64,000 nucleotides of DNA from the NCBI GenBank assembly GCA_004560305.1, contig SFVI01000003.1, positions 46,769 through 110,768 of the forward strand, read 5' to 3'. How positions within the stretch are numbered: the first letter of the stretch is position 1; each line of letters begins with the position of its first letter. The stretch is from a bacterium. GTDB lineage: Bacteria > Bacillota > Clostridia > Oscillospirales > Oscillospiraceae. A program made the position numbers and the translations under genes. Below are positions 1 to 9,032 of this stretch, piece by piece. The notes under the pieces were generated by a model. That model was not told where the DNA came from. It was given only the letters and a program-made list of their open reading frames with translations, and did no database searches.

Positions 1-366
1 GACAACGAGCTGAACCGGGAAATCGCGCTGGAAATTCTGGGCAAGTATGGGTTTGTGACCGACACGGCGGAAGACGGCGCGGCAGCGGTAGAAAAGGTGG
101 CCGCTTCCAGGCCAGGCGATTACGACCTTGTGCTGATGGATATTCAGATGCCGGTCATGGATGGCTGCGAAGCGACCCGGAGGATCCGCACATTGGAGGA
201 GCCGGCTTTGGCCAACATACCCATTCTGGCGATGACCGCAAACGCATTCGATGAGGATCGGAAGGCCGCTATGGCCTGCGGAATGAACGGCTTCCTCTCC
301 AAGCCCATTCAGATTGAGGAGCTGTTCCAAACACTGCAGAGTCTGTTCCGCTCCGGCGCGGTATAA
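1..366 (+). CDS. Response-regulator receiver domain, C-terminal end of a (hybrid) two-component protein, 5' partial
   Basis: The frame is open from base 1 (DNELNREIALEIL...) to the stop at 364-366, so the gene begins left of the window. The visible 121 residues form most of a CheY-like receiver domain. They start at the DN that follows the acidic pocket, then show the phospho-acceptor Asp in LVLMDIQMPVMDG, the Thr of AMTA and the conserved Lys of LSKP. The protein ends directly after the domain with no output domain. A DNELNRE start and a terminal receiver are typical of hybrid histidine kinases, but a stand-alone regulator or a receiver at the end of another protein cannot be excluded. Confidence 0.85.
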   Translation, partial: DNELNREIALEILGKYGFVTDTAEDGAAAVEKVAASRPGDYDLVLMDIQMPVMDGCEATRRIRTLEEPALANIPILAMTANAFDEDRKAAMACGMNGFLSKPIQIEELFQTLQSLFRSGAV

Positions 367-455
367 ACATTTTTTCCCTTTTTGAAACGCCCTGGCGCTG
401 TTATCCATCGGGCTGTATGGTTTCGCCTGATTTTTCCTGCGATATTTGCCCATAG

Positions 456-492
456 AAAAACTGCCGTCCGGCTGGTCAGCCGGACGGCAGTT
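456..492 (-). terminator. Intrinsic terminator after the 524-1285 gene
   Basis: A perfect 16-bp stem (core arm CTGCCGTCCGGCTG, 2-nt loop) is followed on the minus strand by TTTTT. It lies about 30 nt past the stop of the membrane-protein gene. It may also stop leftover transcription from the receiver gene. Confidence 0.85.
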
Positions 493-523
493 GAATGTGC
501 AGGATAATACTTCCTGACTATGC

Positions 524-1285
524 TTACTCCTGAGCGGAAGCGGCGGTCTCCTTCTGCTCCACAGGCACCACCTTGACAATGCCCTTCTTCCACAGGATGC
601 GGGCGCAGAGAATGGTGACAGGGATCATAACGATGATGAGGATGCCGGCCAAACCCGTAGAGCCGATGCCCAGCACGGTCAGGGCGGTCACCAGCAGGGC
701 GGGAACCAGGGCAGGCAGCAGGTGATTCTTCACCTTGGTCTTGCCATTGCCGCTGCTGAGCAGGCCCAGGGCCATGCAGCCGAACAGGGCGGGCAGCAGG
801 TAGTCGCTGGCGGTGACCACATAGGGGTTCTCCAGAATGGGCTTAATAAAGCTGAGCAGCACCACGCCAATGGCCAGGATGATGATGGTGACAGCGGAGG
901 AAACGGCAGTGGCGATCAGGGCAACAGCGTCGCCCTCCACGGTGTTGGGCTCCACCTTGGCGATCTGCTGGGCATTGATGATGCAGGGAATCTTCAGGTT
1001 CATCACGTTGCCGGAAGCAAAGGTCAGGTAGGTGGAGGAGCCCAGAATGGGGGTGTAGCTGCCCACCTCGGCGATGGACGCGGGGCCCATGATGGCGGTG
1101 ATGGCGATCAGGCCGGGCAGACACATTTTGAAGCTGGGCATGCAGTCATACACGGTGCAGACGATAAAGGGGATCACCAGCATGTAGGCAATGAACAGCA
1201 CCATGAAAACGCGGCCGGATTTGTGGGCCCATTCAGTAAAGGGGTCCAGAGCGACTTTTTCCTTGACTTTCTTCTCTTTTGCCAT
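524..1285 (-). CDS. Multi-spanning membrane protein, probable partner of the DUF5058 protein
   Basis: A 253-residue integral membrane protein of unrecognised family. It has a short Lys-rich cytoplasmic start (MAKEKKVKEK), then about six hydrophobic segments. A conserved-looking central part contains GPASIAEVGSYTPILGSS and NLKIPCIINAQ, and the tail is charged (PVEQKETAASAQE). The start is chosen for the AAGGAGG site 8 nt upstream; an upstream in-frame ATG has none. The DUF5058 gene ends 13 bp before it and the M20 amidohydrolase is the first gene of the operon. I infer that the two membrane proteins form one transporter for the amidohydrolase substrate or product. No transport family signature was recognised. 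Confidence 0.75.
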   Translation of the reverse strand: MAKEKKVKEKVALDPFTEWAHKSGRVFMVLFIAYMLVIPFIVCTVYDCMPSFKMCLPGLIAITAIMGPASIAEVGSYTPILGSSTYLTFASGNVMNLKIPCIINAQQIAKVEPNTVEGDAVALIATAVSSAVTIIILAIGVVLLSFIKPILENPYVVTASDYLLPALFGCMALGLLSSGNGKTKVKNHLLPALVPALLVTALTVLGIGSTGLAGILIIVMIPVTILCARILWKKGIVKVVPVEQKETAASAQE

Positions 1286-1298
1286 TTTCTTTACCTCC

Positions 1299-2009
1299 TT
1301 ACTTGAACAGACCGACCCACAGCACGCTGGAAGCCATAGCAACCAGCATGGCGATGGCCATGGTGAAGTTGTTGAGCCACTTTGCCTTCTTGCCGATGAC
1401 GCCGCAGATCAGGGTGACCACAAAGCTGACCGCCATGGTCAGGGTGGTGGGCAGATCGGTGAAGAGCAGGATGGGGATGTACACGGAGAACATGGCCAGG
1501 AAGAAGCAGCCGGACATGACCTGGCCCCACTCGCTCTGGCCCACCTTGGCCTTCATGATGCCGGTGGAATACTTCTTGGCGAAGAGCACGGCCACGATGG
1601 GACCGGTGATGATGCCGAAGGACATAACCATCATGACTGCGCCGAAGACATTGGCATCCGCGTTCAGAATCTCGGACATGGCAGCGCCCAGGGCGTCCAC
1701 AGTGTAGTTGGAGGCCATGGCCTCATAGGACAAAGAGCCGATGACGGACAGACGCCACCAGGGCCAAATCACGCCCAGGGACACCGTCAGCGTGAGAAAG
1801 CCCAGCAGAATAGCAAGGCTGGGAACAATGGACGAAGTGGCGGTAGCTTTGACAACGTTGCTGATGGTCTCACTGGAGACCCCCAGCTCCTTGCAGCGCT
1901 TGGAGGCTTTCATCACGCTCAGCACCGCATAGGCAATAACAATCAACAGGCCAACTGCAACCAGGACAAGCAGCAAGGGGCTGTTGGCAACGACAGATCC
2001 TTTTACCAT
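1299..2009 (-). CDS. DUF5058 family membrane protein
   Basis: A 236-residue protein with about six membrane segments, resembling the DUF5058 family as I recall it (N-terminal ..NSPLLLVLVAVGLL.., then a Ser/Thr-rich loop before the second helix group, ATATSSIVPSLAILLGFLTLT). Members are often encoded beside M20 peptidases, as here: the amidohydrolase ends 40 bp upstream and another membrane protein follows 13 bp downstream. The likely role is one subunit of an importer or exporter for amino acids or acylated or peptidic amino acids, but substrate and direction are not evident from sequence. Confidence 0.75.
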   Translation of the reverse strand: MVKGSVVANSPLLLVLVAVGLLIVIAYAVLSVMKASKRCKELGVSSETISNVVKATATSSIVPSLAILLGFLTLTVSLGVIWPWWRLSVIGSLSYEAMASNYTVDALGAAMSEILNADANVFGAVMMVMSFGIITGPIVAVLFAKKYSTGIMKAKVGQSEWGQVMSGCFFLAMFSVYIPILLFTDLPTTLTMAVSFVVTLICGVIGKKAKWLNNFTMAIAMLVAMASSVLWVGLFK

Positions 2010-2049
2010 GTTTTTTCCTCTTTTCTCTTTTTTTGTTTTTGCTTATTGA

Positions 2050-3267
2050 TCAATCCTGATGCTCCTCCAGCCAGCGGGCCGCCACATAGGCATAGGCGGC
2101 AGCGCCCTCGAAGAGCTTGGAATCATCAAACCGGGCCTTGGGGTGGTGCTGGGGATAGCAGTAGCCATTCTCGGGATTGCCGACAGCCAGCATCATAGAG
2201 ACGGAGGGGACCTTGGTGCTGATAAAGGCAAAGTCCTCGCTGCCGCCGGAGATCTTGTTGCTGTCACCCATGGCCACAGAGGCGGGAACAGCGGCCTGGC
2301 CCAGCAGCTCCGTCATGTACTTGACGGCACTGGCAGAAACCTCTTTATCGGAGATGTTGGGGGGGCAGTGGCCCACAAAGTCCACATCCACCTCACAGCG
2401 GTAGGCCTTGCCCACAGACTCGGCAATCTCCTTCACGCGCTGCATCAGCATCTCTTCGGTGGCCTCATCGCCGGTGCGGATGGTGCCCTCCATGACGGCG
2501 GTATCGGCAATTACGTTGGAGGCAACGCCGGCCTGGAACTTGCCGGTGGTGATGACGCCGAAGGTGCCGGAGGTCAGCTCCCGGGAGTGAATCTCCGCCA
2601 GGGCCACATGAATATGGGCCGCAGCGGTGATGGGGTCGATGGTCAGATGGGGCATGGCGCCGTGGCCGCCCTTGCCCTTGACGGTGATCTTATACTGGTC
2701 GCAGGAGGCCATGCCGCGGCCGCCGTCCATGATCAGCACAACGCCGTGAGGCATGGGCATGCCGGTCATGGAGTGGATCATCATGGCGGCATCCACATGG
2801 GGATTCTCCAGCACGCCGGCCTTGACGCAGCTCTCCGCGCCTTCCAGTGTCTCCTCGCCGGGCTGGAACAGCAGCTTGACGGTGCCCTGAAGCGCATCCT
2901 CATGCTCCTTCAGCAGCTTGGCGGCGCCCAGCATCATGGCCGCATGGGTGTCATGGCCGCAGGCGTGCATCTTGCCGGGATTTTCAGAGGCGAAATCCAC
3001 CTCTGCCTCCTCCTGGATGGGCAGCGCGTCCATATCGCCGCGGATCAAAAAGCACTTGCCCGGCTTCTTGCCCCCGGCCAGGACCACCAGACCGCCTTCA
3101 CCGCAGTCCTGAGGCTCATAGCCCATTTCCTCCAGCTTGGCTTTCACAAAAGCCTTGGTAAACTCCATTTCCAGTCCCAGCTCCGGGTGCTTGTGCAGCT
3201 CCCGGCGGTTGGCCTGAATCTCCGGCTGCAGGGCGATGGCTTCCTGCAGCAGTTCCTGTGCGTTCAT
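2050..3267 (-). CDS. M20 family metallo-amidohydrolase (N-acyl amino acid / hippurate hydrolase type)
   Basis: A 405-residue cytoplasmic zinc hydrolase of the M20D group that removes an acyl or aminoacyl group from an amino acid. Metal and catalytic motifs are in order: RGDMDALPI near residue 77, MHACGHDTHAAM near 101 (metal Cys and His) and LFQPGEETLEGAE near 134 (Glu base). A lid/dimerisation domain follows (GGHGAMPH near 200) and a late H in PQHHPKARFDDS. The length is typical. The start has a CAGGAGG site 8 nt upstream. It is the first gene of an operon with two membrane proteins, suggesting uptake-plus-hydrolysis or hydrolysis-plus-export of an N-acyl amino acid or dipeptide. Exact substrate unknown. 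Confidence 0.9.
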   Translation of the reverse strand: MNAQELLQEAIALQPEIQANRRELHKHPELGLEMEFTKAFVKAKLEEMGYEPQDCGEGGLVVLAGGKKPGKCFLIRGDMDALPIQEEAEVDFASENPGKMHACGHDTHAAMMLGAAKLLKEHEDALQGTVKLLFQPGEETLEGAESCVKAGVLENPHVDAAMMIHSMTGMPMPHGVVLIMDGGRGMASCDQYKITVKGKGGHGAMPHLTIDPITAAAHIHVALAEIHSRELTSGTFGVITTGKFQAGVASNVIADTAVMEGTIRTGDEATEEMLMQRVKEIAESVGKAYRCEVDVDFVGHCPPNISDKEVSASAVKYMTELLGQAAVPASVAMGDSNKISGGSEDFAFISTKVPSVSMMLAVGNPENGYCYPQHHPKARFDDSKLFEGAAAYAYVAARWLEEHQD

Positions 3268-3333
3268 TCAATAACCTCCTGTTGGTACACTCAGCGATTT
3301 AATTCACTAAATGTTAAAAAATACAATGTGACA

Positions 3334-3362
3334 AATATACTCCTGTAGACTTCAGAAGTCAA
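3334..3362 (-). promoter_or_regulatory. Promoter of the M20/DUF5058 operon with overlapping palindrome
   Basis: On the minus strand TTGACT (3357-3362), a 17-nt spacer and TATATT (3334-3339). A perfect 13-bp palindrome, GACTTC-A-GAAGTC, at 3348-3360 covers the end of the -35 and the upstream spacer, as a repressor operator would. An extra GACTTC half-site lies at 3408-3413. No regulator gene is adjacent. Confidence 0.65.
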
Positions 3363-3533
3363 CAATAATTTTCACTTTAACAGAAAATTTATTCATCGTT
3401 TGCTTTTGACTTCCAATTTTTGCCAAACGCTGCACTCCTATTGTTTTCTGATTTTTCTTATATTTTTTCTTTTTTCCCTTCTTTCCTTTGAGACGGGTAT
3501 GAATAATTATTCTTTTTTTGCTGCATTTATTCC

Positions 3534-3589
3534 AAAAATATTAAACTCCCCATTTCCCGCAGGGGAAATGGGGAGTTTAATATTTTTTT
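3534..3589. terminator. Long bidirectional intrinsic terminator after DAHP synthase
   Basis: A perfect 25-bp stem (3534-3558 with 3563-3587, loop GCAG) flanked by A-run and T-run, so it works on both strands. It starts 6 bp past the DAHP synthase stop and insulates the M20 promoter. Confidence 0.9.
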
Positions 3590-3592
3590 GCT

Positions 3593-4624
3593 TCACAGCA
3601 TTTCAGCCAGGTCCAGGATCAGCCGCTGGCTCTTGTCCCAGCCCAGGCAGGCATCGGTAATGGACTTGCCGTAGCATCCGCCGCCCACAGGCTGAGCGCC
3701 GTCCTCAATATAGCTCTCAATCATCAGGCCCTTCACCAGGCGGCCCACATCCTCGTTGAGCCGGCGGTTCATCACGATCTCCTTGGCGATGCGGATCTGC
3801 TCCAGGGGCTGCTTGCCGGAGTTGGAATGGTTGGTGTCAATGATCACAGCCGGGTTCTGCAAGTCCGGATTCTGGGAATACAGATCGCTGACCAGCAGAA
3901 TGTCCTCATAGTGGTAGTTGGGATGGGTCTGGCCCTGCTTGTTCATATAGCCCCGCAGGATGGCGTGGGCATAGGGGTTGCCCTGGGAATGAACCTCCCA
4001 GCCCCGATAAATAAAGGTATGCTTATCCTGGGCAGCGGTGATGGCATTCATCATCACGGAGAAGCTGCCGGAGGTGGGGTTCTTCATGCCCACAGGCACC
4101 TCAATGCCGCTGGAGGTGAGCCGGTGCTGCTGGTTCTCCACCGAGCGGGCGCCCACAGCCACATAGGCCAGGATATCGTCCAGATACTTATAATTCTCGG
4201 TATACAGCATCTCATCGGCACAGGTGAAGCCGGTCTCCTTCACCACCCGCATATGCAGCTCCCGGATGGCGATGAGGCCCTTGAACATATCCGGCTTATG
4301 CTCCGGGTCCGGCTGGTGCAGCATACCCTTGTAGCCCTTGCCAGTGGTGCGGGGCTTATTGGTATAGCAGCGGGGGACGATGAAAATTTTATCCTCCACC
4401 TGCTCCTGCACCCGGCGCAGCCGCTGCATATAGTCCAGCACGCTGTCAGGATGGTCGGCAGAGCAGGGACCGATGATCAGCAGCAGGCGCTGGTCCTTGC
4501 CGGAGAGGATGTTTTTCAGCTGAATATCCCGCTGTTCAAAGCAGCGAGCCATCTCCCCGGTGAGGGGATACATCTCCTTCACCTCGGCGGGGATGGTGAG
4601 CTTGCGCACGAATTCCATGTTCAT
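3593..4624 (-). CDS. aroF: 3-deoxy-7-phosphoheptulonate (DAHP) synthase, class I AroF/G/H type
   Basis: Condenses phosphoenolpyruvate with erythrose-4-phosphate, the first step of the shikimate pathway. At 343 residues it matches the AroFGH type. Motifs seen: LLLIIGPCSADH (metal Cys) near residue 50, PRCYTNKPRTTGKGYKG near 84 (PEP and phosphate binding), NPTSGSF, and IDTNHSNSGKQP near 265 with metal His. The N-terminal extension (LTIPAEVKEMYPLT) is where feedback inhibitors act in this class; the inhibitor cannot be read. It is a single gene behind a consensus promoter. The start has GGAG 10 nt upstream; an ATG two codons later is an alternative. Confidence 0.95.
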   Translation of the reverse strand: MNMEFVRKLTIPAEVKEMYPLTGEMARCFEQRDIQLKNILSGKDQRLLLIIGPCSADHPDSVLDYMQRLRRVQEQVEDKIFIVPRCYTNKPRTTGKGYKGMLHQPDPEHKPDMFKGLIAIRELHMRVVKETGFTCADEMLYTENYKYLDDILAYVAVGARSVENQQHRLTSSGIEVPVGMKNPTSGSFSVMMNAITAAQDKHTFIYRGWEVHSQGNPYAHAILRGYMNKQGQTHPNYHYEDILLVSDLYSQNPDLQNPAVIIDTNHSNSGKQPLEQIRIAKEIVMNRRLNEDVGRLVKGLMIESYIEDGAQPVGGGCYGKSITDACLGWDKSQRLILDLAEML

Positions 4625-4657
4625 AAGGCATTTCTCCTTGGGCAGAAAGTAAAAGCA

Positions 4658-4686
4658 ATTATATGCCCCGGAACGAAAAATGTCAA
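4658..4686 (-). promoter_or_regulatory. Consensus sigma-A promoter of DAHP synthase
   Basis: TTGACA (4681-4686), 17-nt spacer, TATAAT (4658-4663) on the minus strand: an exact consensus. It lies in the 64-bp gap after the ABC permease stop, with a leader of about 27 nt. No T-box or attenuator fits in so short a leader. Confidence 0.85.
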
Positions 4687-4688
4687 TT

Positions 4689-7358
4689 TTATTCCACAGA
4701 TTTCAGGGACTCCGACATATTGATTTTTTTCAGCTTTCGGCTCATGACCAGCCGCACCAGCAGGGCGAACAGGGCCGTCAGCACCAGGCTGTAAACATAG
4801 CTCATGGCCGCAATGCGCACATCGAAGCACATGCCGTCGGTATGGATCTGCTGCATGACGAAGGCATGGAGCAGCTTTCCGAAGGGCAGGCCCAGCAGCG
4901 CGCCCAGCGCCGTCAGCATGTACACTTCCCGGAACACATAGGCGGAGGATTCCCCGTCGTAAAAGCCCAGGACCTTAATGGTAGCGATCTCCCGGATGCG
5001 CTCGCCGATGTTGATATTGATCAGGTTAAAGAGCACAATGAAGGCCAGAGCGCCGGCGCAGAGGATAATCAGTAGCACCACAATGCTCAGGCTGGCAAAG
5101 GAGCTGTCCACCGTGTCCCGCATGTCCTGGTTCAGGGCCACCCGGCTCACCAATTCATCCTCCAGCAGCCCCGCGGAAGCGGTATTGGGGTCCTGCCCTT
5201 CCCGGAAGCCGGCGTAGGCCGCATTCACCGGGGCTTCGCCGTTGAGCTTCATCAGGCTCTGCTCCGTGACAAAGACAAAGTCCCCCAGGTAGTTATCAAA
5301 CACACCGCTGACGGTGAGCGTGATCTTGTTGAAATCATCGTTGGTGATCTCCAGCCGGTCCCCCGGCGCCACGTTCAGGGACCCGGCGATGCCCATGGAG
5401 AGAACCGCTTCCCCCTCCCCCGGCAGGCTGACCGGGCCGGTTTCATTGTGGAGAGAGAGGAAGTCCTCCAGGCTCCCTGCCATAACGGCGGTGAGGGCAG
5501 CGCTTTTCACCTTGTTTCCGGCGGCAACATCCCCGTTGCATCGGGAGAGATAGACCAGGCCCTCCAGGCTGTCATGGCTTGCCAGAAAGTCGCGCTGCTC
5601 TTCATCGCTGAGCTCCTCGCTGAAGTTGATCTCCGCGTCATAGAGGCTGATCTCGCCGTACTGGTAATCGGTGACGTTCTGGATGGAGTCCCGGACACCG
5701 AAGCCGGTAAGCAGCAGGGCCGTGCAGCCGCTGACGCCCAGGATCATCAGGAAGAAGCGCTGCCTGTAGCGCAGCACGTTCCGCAGGGAGACCTTGTGCA
5801 GGAAGCCGATCCGCCGCCAGAGCCAGCCGATCCGCTCCAGCAGGATGCGCTTGCCGTTTTTCGGGGCCTTGGGCCGCAGGATGGAGGCGGGCACCTCCCG
5901 CAGCTCCTTGCGGCAGCAGTACAGCCCCACCCCGGCGGTGCATAGCAGGGCAATGGCCATGGACAGGGCCAGCATCCCCGGCTGGAAGGTATAGATCAGC
6001 TGCTGAGTGAAGTTATACAGACTGGTGTAAGCAGCCCAGAACACCCGGGGAATGAACCAGGTGCAGAGGAAAAAGCCAAGGACGCTGCCGATCAGGCCGG
6101 CAGAGCCGGCATAGATGATGTATTTCAGGCTGATAAGCCCCTTGTCATAGCCCATAGCCTTCCACACGCCCACCTGGGTGCGCTGCTCGTCCACCATGCG
6201 GGTCATGGTGGTTCCGCAGACCAGGGCAGCCACCAGAAAGAAAAACACCGGGAACACCACGGAGATCTTCTCGATGATGGCAGAGTCCTGCTCAAAGGCA
6301 GCATAGCCCACGTTCTCGCTCCGGGTCAGGACGTAGACAGATGGCGCTTCAATATCGTCCAGCTCCCGCTCCGCCTCATCCAGGTCGGCATAGGTCTGGG
6401 CGATCTCCTCCTCGGCCTCGGTAAAGGAGGAGTTGATCTGATCCAGCAGCTGCCGGTAATAGCCCAGATTTTCCTCCGGGGAGAAGCCCATGCCGTTCAT
6501 AAAGTCCCGCACCTGCTGCCGGGCATCTTCCTTCTGCCTGGCGATCTCCGCCTCGGCATCTGCCAGCTTTTGCCGGCCCTTTGTGATCTCCTCCCGGTTA
6601 TCCAGCACCAGCTCCTGATACCGAAGCCGGGCCTGCTCCTCCGCCAGGGCGGTGACTGCGTCCTGGGTGCTGTCGATCCGTTCCTCATAGGCGTCAGAAT
6701 ATGCTGCAGCGCTGTTTGGCAGGGTCAGAAAAACTTCCTTATAATAATCCGCCGTGAAGCAGTCCCGCAGCAGATAGACGCAGGAGAACACATGGCCGTT
6801 GCCCAGGCTGCTGGTGCCCCGGTCCTGATTGATATACAGGGGGCTGGTGGCAAGGCCCACCACGGTAAATTCCCGGCGGCTGAACTGGTCCAGGGTGTCC
6901 CGGCTGTTGGTGTCTGACAGGGAGATGGTCCGGCCCAGCATGGTCTCGTCCCAGGCGTCCGCCTCCAGGACGCATTCGCTGTCCGTCTCCGGCATACGGC
7001 CGGCCACCAGGCGCAGGGTGTTGACATTTTCGGTGATGGAATGGGCCTTGAATACCAGGTCGTTGCCGCCGATGCGCACCAGCACATCCTCATAGCAGCC
7101 GCCCTCGGCGGCGAGTACCGGCTCCTGCTCCGCCATATTCAGCACGTTGTCCTCGGAAAAGCCAATGGTGGAGATGACGCGGTAATCATAGAAGTTCTGG
7201 CGGCGGAAATAATCGTCGGCCGAGTCCACCAGCATGGGGCGGCAGATGCGAAGGCCCGCAAAGAAGCCCACGCCCAGGGCGATGATGGTGAGGATGGCCA
7301 GATAGCGGCCCAGGCTGTTTTTGATCTCCCGAAAGGTAGAAGTGATCAGTATATCCAC
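4689..7358 (-). CDS. FtsX-like ABC transporter permease (large, MacB/YhfG-like topology)
   Basis: An 889-residue permease of the type VII ABC superfamily. One N-terminal membrane helix (residues about 20-40) is followed by a large extracytoplasmic region to about 345 containing a charged coiled coil (about 240-340). Then come three helices (about 360-460) ending the first FtsX module, a further helix (about 515), a second extracellular domain and a final three-helix FtsX module (about 740-860). Such proteins are usually mechanotransmitters or lipid/peptide exporters rather than importers. It begins 4 bp after the ATPase stop, so the two are co-translated. The two-module single-chain form means one polypeptide can supply both membrane halves. 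Confidence 0.9.
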   Translation of the reverse strand: MDILITSTFREIKNSLGRYLAILTIIALGVGFFAGLRICRPMLVDSADDYFRRQNFYDYRVISTIGFSEDNVLNMAEQEPVLAAEGGCYEDVLVRIGGNDLVFKAHSITENVNTLRLVAGRMPETDSECVLEADAWDETMLGRTISLSDTNSRDTLDQFSRREFTVVGLATSPLYINQDRGTSSLGNGHVFSCVYLLRDCFTADYYKEVFLTLPNSAAAYSDAYEERIDSTQDAVTALAEEQARLRYQELVLDNREEITKGRQKLADAEAEIARQKEDARQQVRDFMNGMGFSPEENLGYYRQLLDQINSSFTEAEEEIAQTYADLDEAERELDDIEAPSVYVLTRSENVGYAAFEQDSAIIEKISVVFPVFFFLVAALVCGTTMTRMVDEQRTQVGVWKAMGYDKGLISLKYIIYAGSAGLIGSVLGFFLCTWFIPRVFWAAYTSLYNFTQQLIYTFQPGMLALSMAIALLCTAGVGLYCCRKELREVPASILRPKAPKNGKRILLERIGWLWRRIGFLHKVSLRNVLRYRQRFFLMILGVSGCTALLLTGFGVRDSIQNVTDYQYGEISLYDAEINFSEELSDEEQRDFLASHDSLEGLVYLSRCNGDVAAGNKVKSAALTAVMAGSLEDFLSLHNETGPVSLPGEGEAVLSMGIAGSLNVAPGDRLEITNDDFNKITLTVSGVFDNYLGDFVFVTEQSLMKLNGEAPVNAAYAGFREGQDPNTASAGLLEDELVSRVALNQDMRDTVDSSFASLSIVVLLIILCAGALAFIVLFNLININIGERIREIATIKVLGFYDGESSAYVFREVYMLTALGALLGLPFGKLLHAFVMQQIHTDGMCFDVRIAAMSYVYSLVLTALFALLVRLVMSRKLKKINMSESLKSVE

Positions 7359-7362
7359 GGCA

Positions 7363-8067
7363 TCACCACTCGATCTGTTCTACGGGGATTGGGTTGGGGT
7401 TCACGGTCTCGGACTGGATGCAGCCGCTCTTGACCCGGATCACCCGGTCCGCCATGTCACAGAGGGCGGAGTTGTGGGTGACAATGACCACGGTCATATT
7501 GGTCTGGCGGCAGGTGTCCTGCAGCAGCTTCAAAATCGCCTTGCCGGTGTTGTAGTCCAGGGCGCCGGTAGGCTCATCACACAGCAGGAGCTTGGGCTTC
7601 TTGGCCAGGGCACGGGCAATGGCCACCCGCTGCTGCTCGCCGCCGGAGAGCTGGGCCGGGAAGTTGTTGGCCCGTGCCTCCAGCCCCACCTGGGCGAGCA
7701 CCTGGGCTGGATCCAGATGGTCCTTGCAGATCTGCACCGCCAGCTCCACGTTCTCCAGGGCGGTCAGGTTGGGGATCAGATTATAGAACTGGAACACAAA
7801 GCCGATGTCATAGCGGCGGTAGGAAGTAAGCTGCTTCTCATTATAGCCGGAAATGTCCTGCCCATCCAGCCAGACGTGGCCCTGGCTCATGGTATCCATG
7901 CCGCCAAGGATGTTGAGGATGGTGGTCTTTCCGGCGCCGGAGGCACCCACAATGACGCAGATTTCCCCCTGCTTCACGGTAAAGCTGGCATTTTTCAGGG
8001 CGTGGATCTCCACCTCCCCCACTTTATAGATCTTTCCCACATTGTCAAAGTGAATGAATTCCGGCAT
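7363..8067 (-). CDS. ABC transporter ATP-binding protein (LolD/MacB-like)
   Basis: A 234-residue ATPase with Walker A GASGAGKT (41-48), Q-loop in [18 protein letters not shown], signature LSGGEQQR (about 142), Walker [12 protein letters not shown] and the switch His in VIVTHNSAL. The EPTGALD form and the ALENVEL segment are typical of ATPases that energise FtsX-like permeases. The start was chosen for AGGAG 9 nt upstream; a longer in-frame extension lacks a site. It is the first gene of a two-gene operon with the 889-residue permease. Confidence 0.93.
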   Translation of the reverse strand: MPEFIHFDNVGKIYKVGEVEIHALKNASFTVKQGEICVIVGASGAGKTTILNILGGMDTMSQGHVWLDGQDISGYNEKQLTSYRRYDIGFVFQFYNLIPNLTALENVELAVQICKDHLDPAQVLAQVGLEARANNFPAQLSGGEQQRVAIARALAKKPKLLLCDEPTGALDYNTGKAILKLLQDTCRQTNMTVVIVTHNSALCDMADRVIRVKSGCIQSETVNPNPIPVEQIEW

Positions 8068-8229
8068 GAAAGCTGTGCTCCTTCTCTTTACGTTAACTTT
8101 CAGTATAAAGGCTTCCTGTTTTTCTTTCCTGAACGTGGTGTAAATATTCCTTGCTCTGGTCAAATTCAAGCAAAGAAAAAGCCGGAAAACGGCCCGCTCT
8201 GTCACATTCTACAAAATGGAAATTCCGTA

Positions 8230-8258
8230 TTGCAATGGCTTTTTCGCGGTGATACTAT
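8230..8258 (+). promoter_or_regulatory. purC-purF promoter
   Basis: TTGCAA (8230-8235), 17-nt spacer ending in TGA, TACTAT (8253-8258), so it also has an extended -10 TG. I saw no purine riboswitch core and no clear PurR box pair in the 245-bp divergent region. Confidence 0.7.
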
Positions 8259-8312
8259 TTGCAGGTAAATTCTCGGATTTACAGAAAAATACAGAAAACG
8301 GAGGCTTGCACC

Positions 8313-9032
8313 ATGCAGAAACTGGAACAGCTCTACGAGGGAAAGGCAAAGAAAGTATTCAGGACTGACGATCCGGAACTTCTCATTGTGGATTACAAGG
8401 ACGACGCCACTGCCTTCAACGGACTGAAGAAGGGCAGCATCGCCGGCAAGGGCGTGATCAACAACCAAATGAGCAACCGCCTGATGGCAAAGCTGGAGAA
8501 GGCCGGTGTGCCCACCCACTTTGTGCAGGAGCTGAGCCCCCGGGAGACTTTGGTGAAGAGGGTAAGCATCGTGCCGCTGGAGGTCATCGTGCGCAACCTC
8601 TCCGCAGGCTCCTTCGCCAAGCGCTACGGCGTGGAGGAGGGCATCGTGTTCGATGCGCCCACCATTGAGTTCTCCTATAAAAATGACGAGCTGGGCGATC
8701 CCCTGCTCAACAGCTACCATGCCCTGGCCCTGAAGCTGGCCACGGCGGAGGAGATCGACACCATCAAGCGCTACGCCTTCCAGGTGAACGACTTCCTCAA
8801 GGCCCTGTGGGCAGAGTGCGGCGTGATTCTGGTGGACTTCAAGCTGGAGTTCGGCCGGCTGGCGGACGGCAGCATCGTGCTGGCCGATGAGATCAGCCCG
8901 GACACCTGCCGCCTCTGGGATGAGAAAACCCACGAGAAGCTGGATAAGGATCGGTTCCGCCGGGATCTGGGCGGCGTGGAGGATGCTTACGCTGAGATCA
9001 TGAAGAGGCTGATGGATCATGATGCGGACTGA
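8313..9032 (+). CDS. purC: Phosphoribosylaminoimidazole-succinocarboxamide (SAICAR) synthase
   Basis: Joins aspartate to CAIR with ATP in purine synthesis. The 239 residues show the family start [13 protein letters not shown], the lid [17 protein letters not shown], the core [20 protein letters not shown], and the metal/ATP segment VDFKLEFGR with [14 protein letters not shown]. The start at 8313 has CGGAGG 9 nt upstream; an earlier in-frame ATG lies on the promoter and is not used. Its last 14 bp overlap purF, so the two are coupled. Confidence 0.96.
   Translation: MQKLEQLYEGKAKKVFRTDDPELLIVDYKDDATAFNGLKKGSIAGKGVINNQMSNRLMAKLEKAGVPTHFVQELSPRETLVKRVSIVPLEVIVRNLSAGSFAKRYGVEEGIVFDAPTIEFSYKNDELGDPLLNSYHALALKLATAEEIDTIKRYAFQVNDFLKALWAECGVILVDFKLEFGRLADGSIVLADEISPDTCRLWDEKTHEKLDKDRFRRDLGGVEDAYAEIMKRLMDHDAD

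Larger units (their letters stand above)
3268..3592. other. 325-bp AT-rich intergenic region
   Basis: It holds the M20 operon promoter (3334-3362), a half-site at 3408, and at its left-to-right end the long terminator hairpin at 3534-3587. The stretch 3415-3530 is strongly T-rich and shows no coding or RNA signal that I recognise. Confidence 0.6.

Noticed and set aside
8090..8312. Purine riboswitch or PurR boxes before purC
   Set aside because: No purine-aptamer core was found and the leader is only about 50 nt; a plain promoter explains it.
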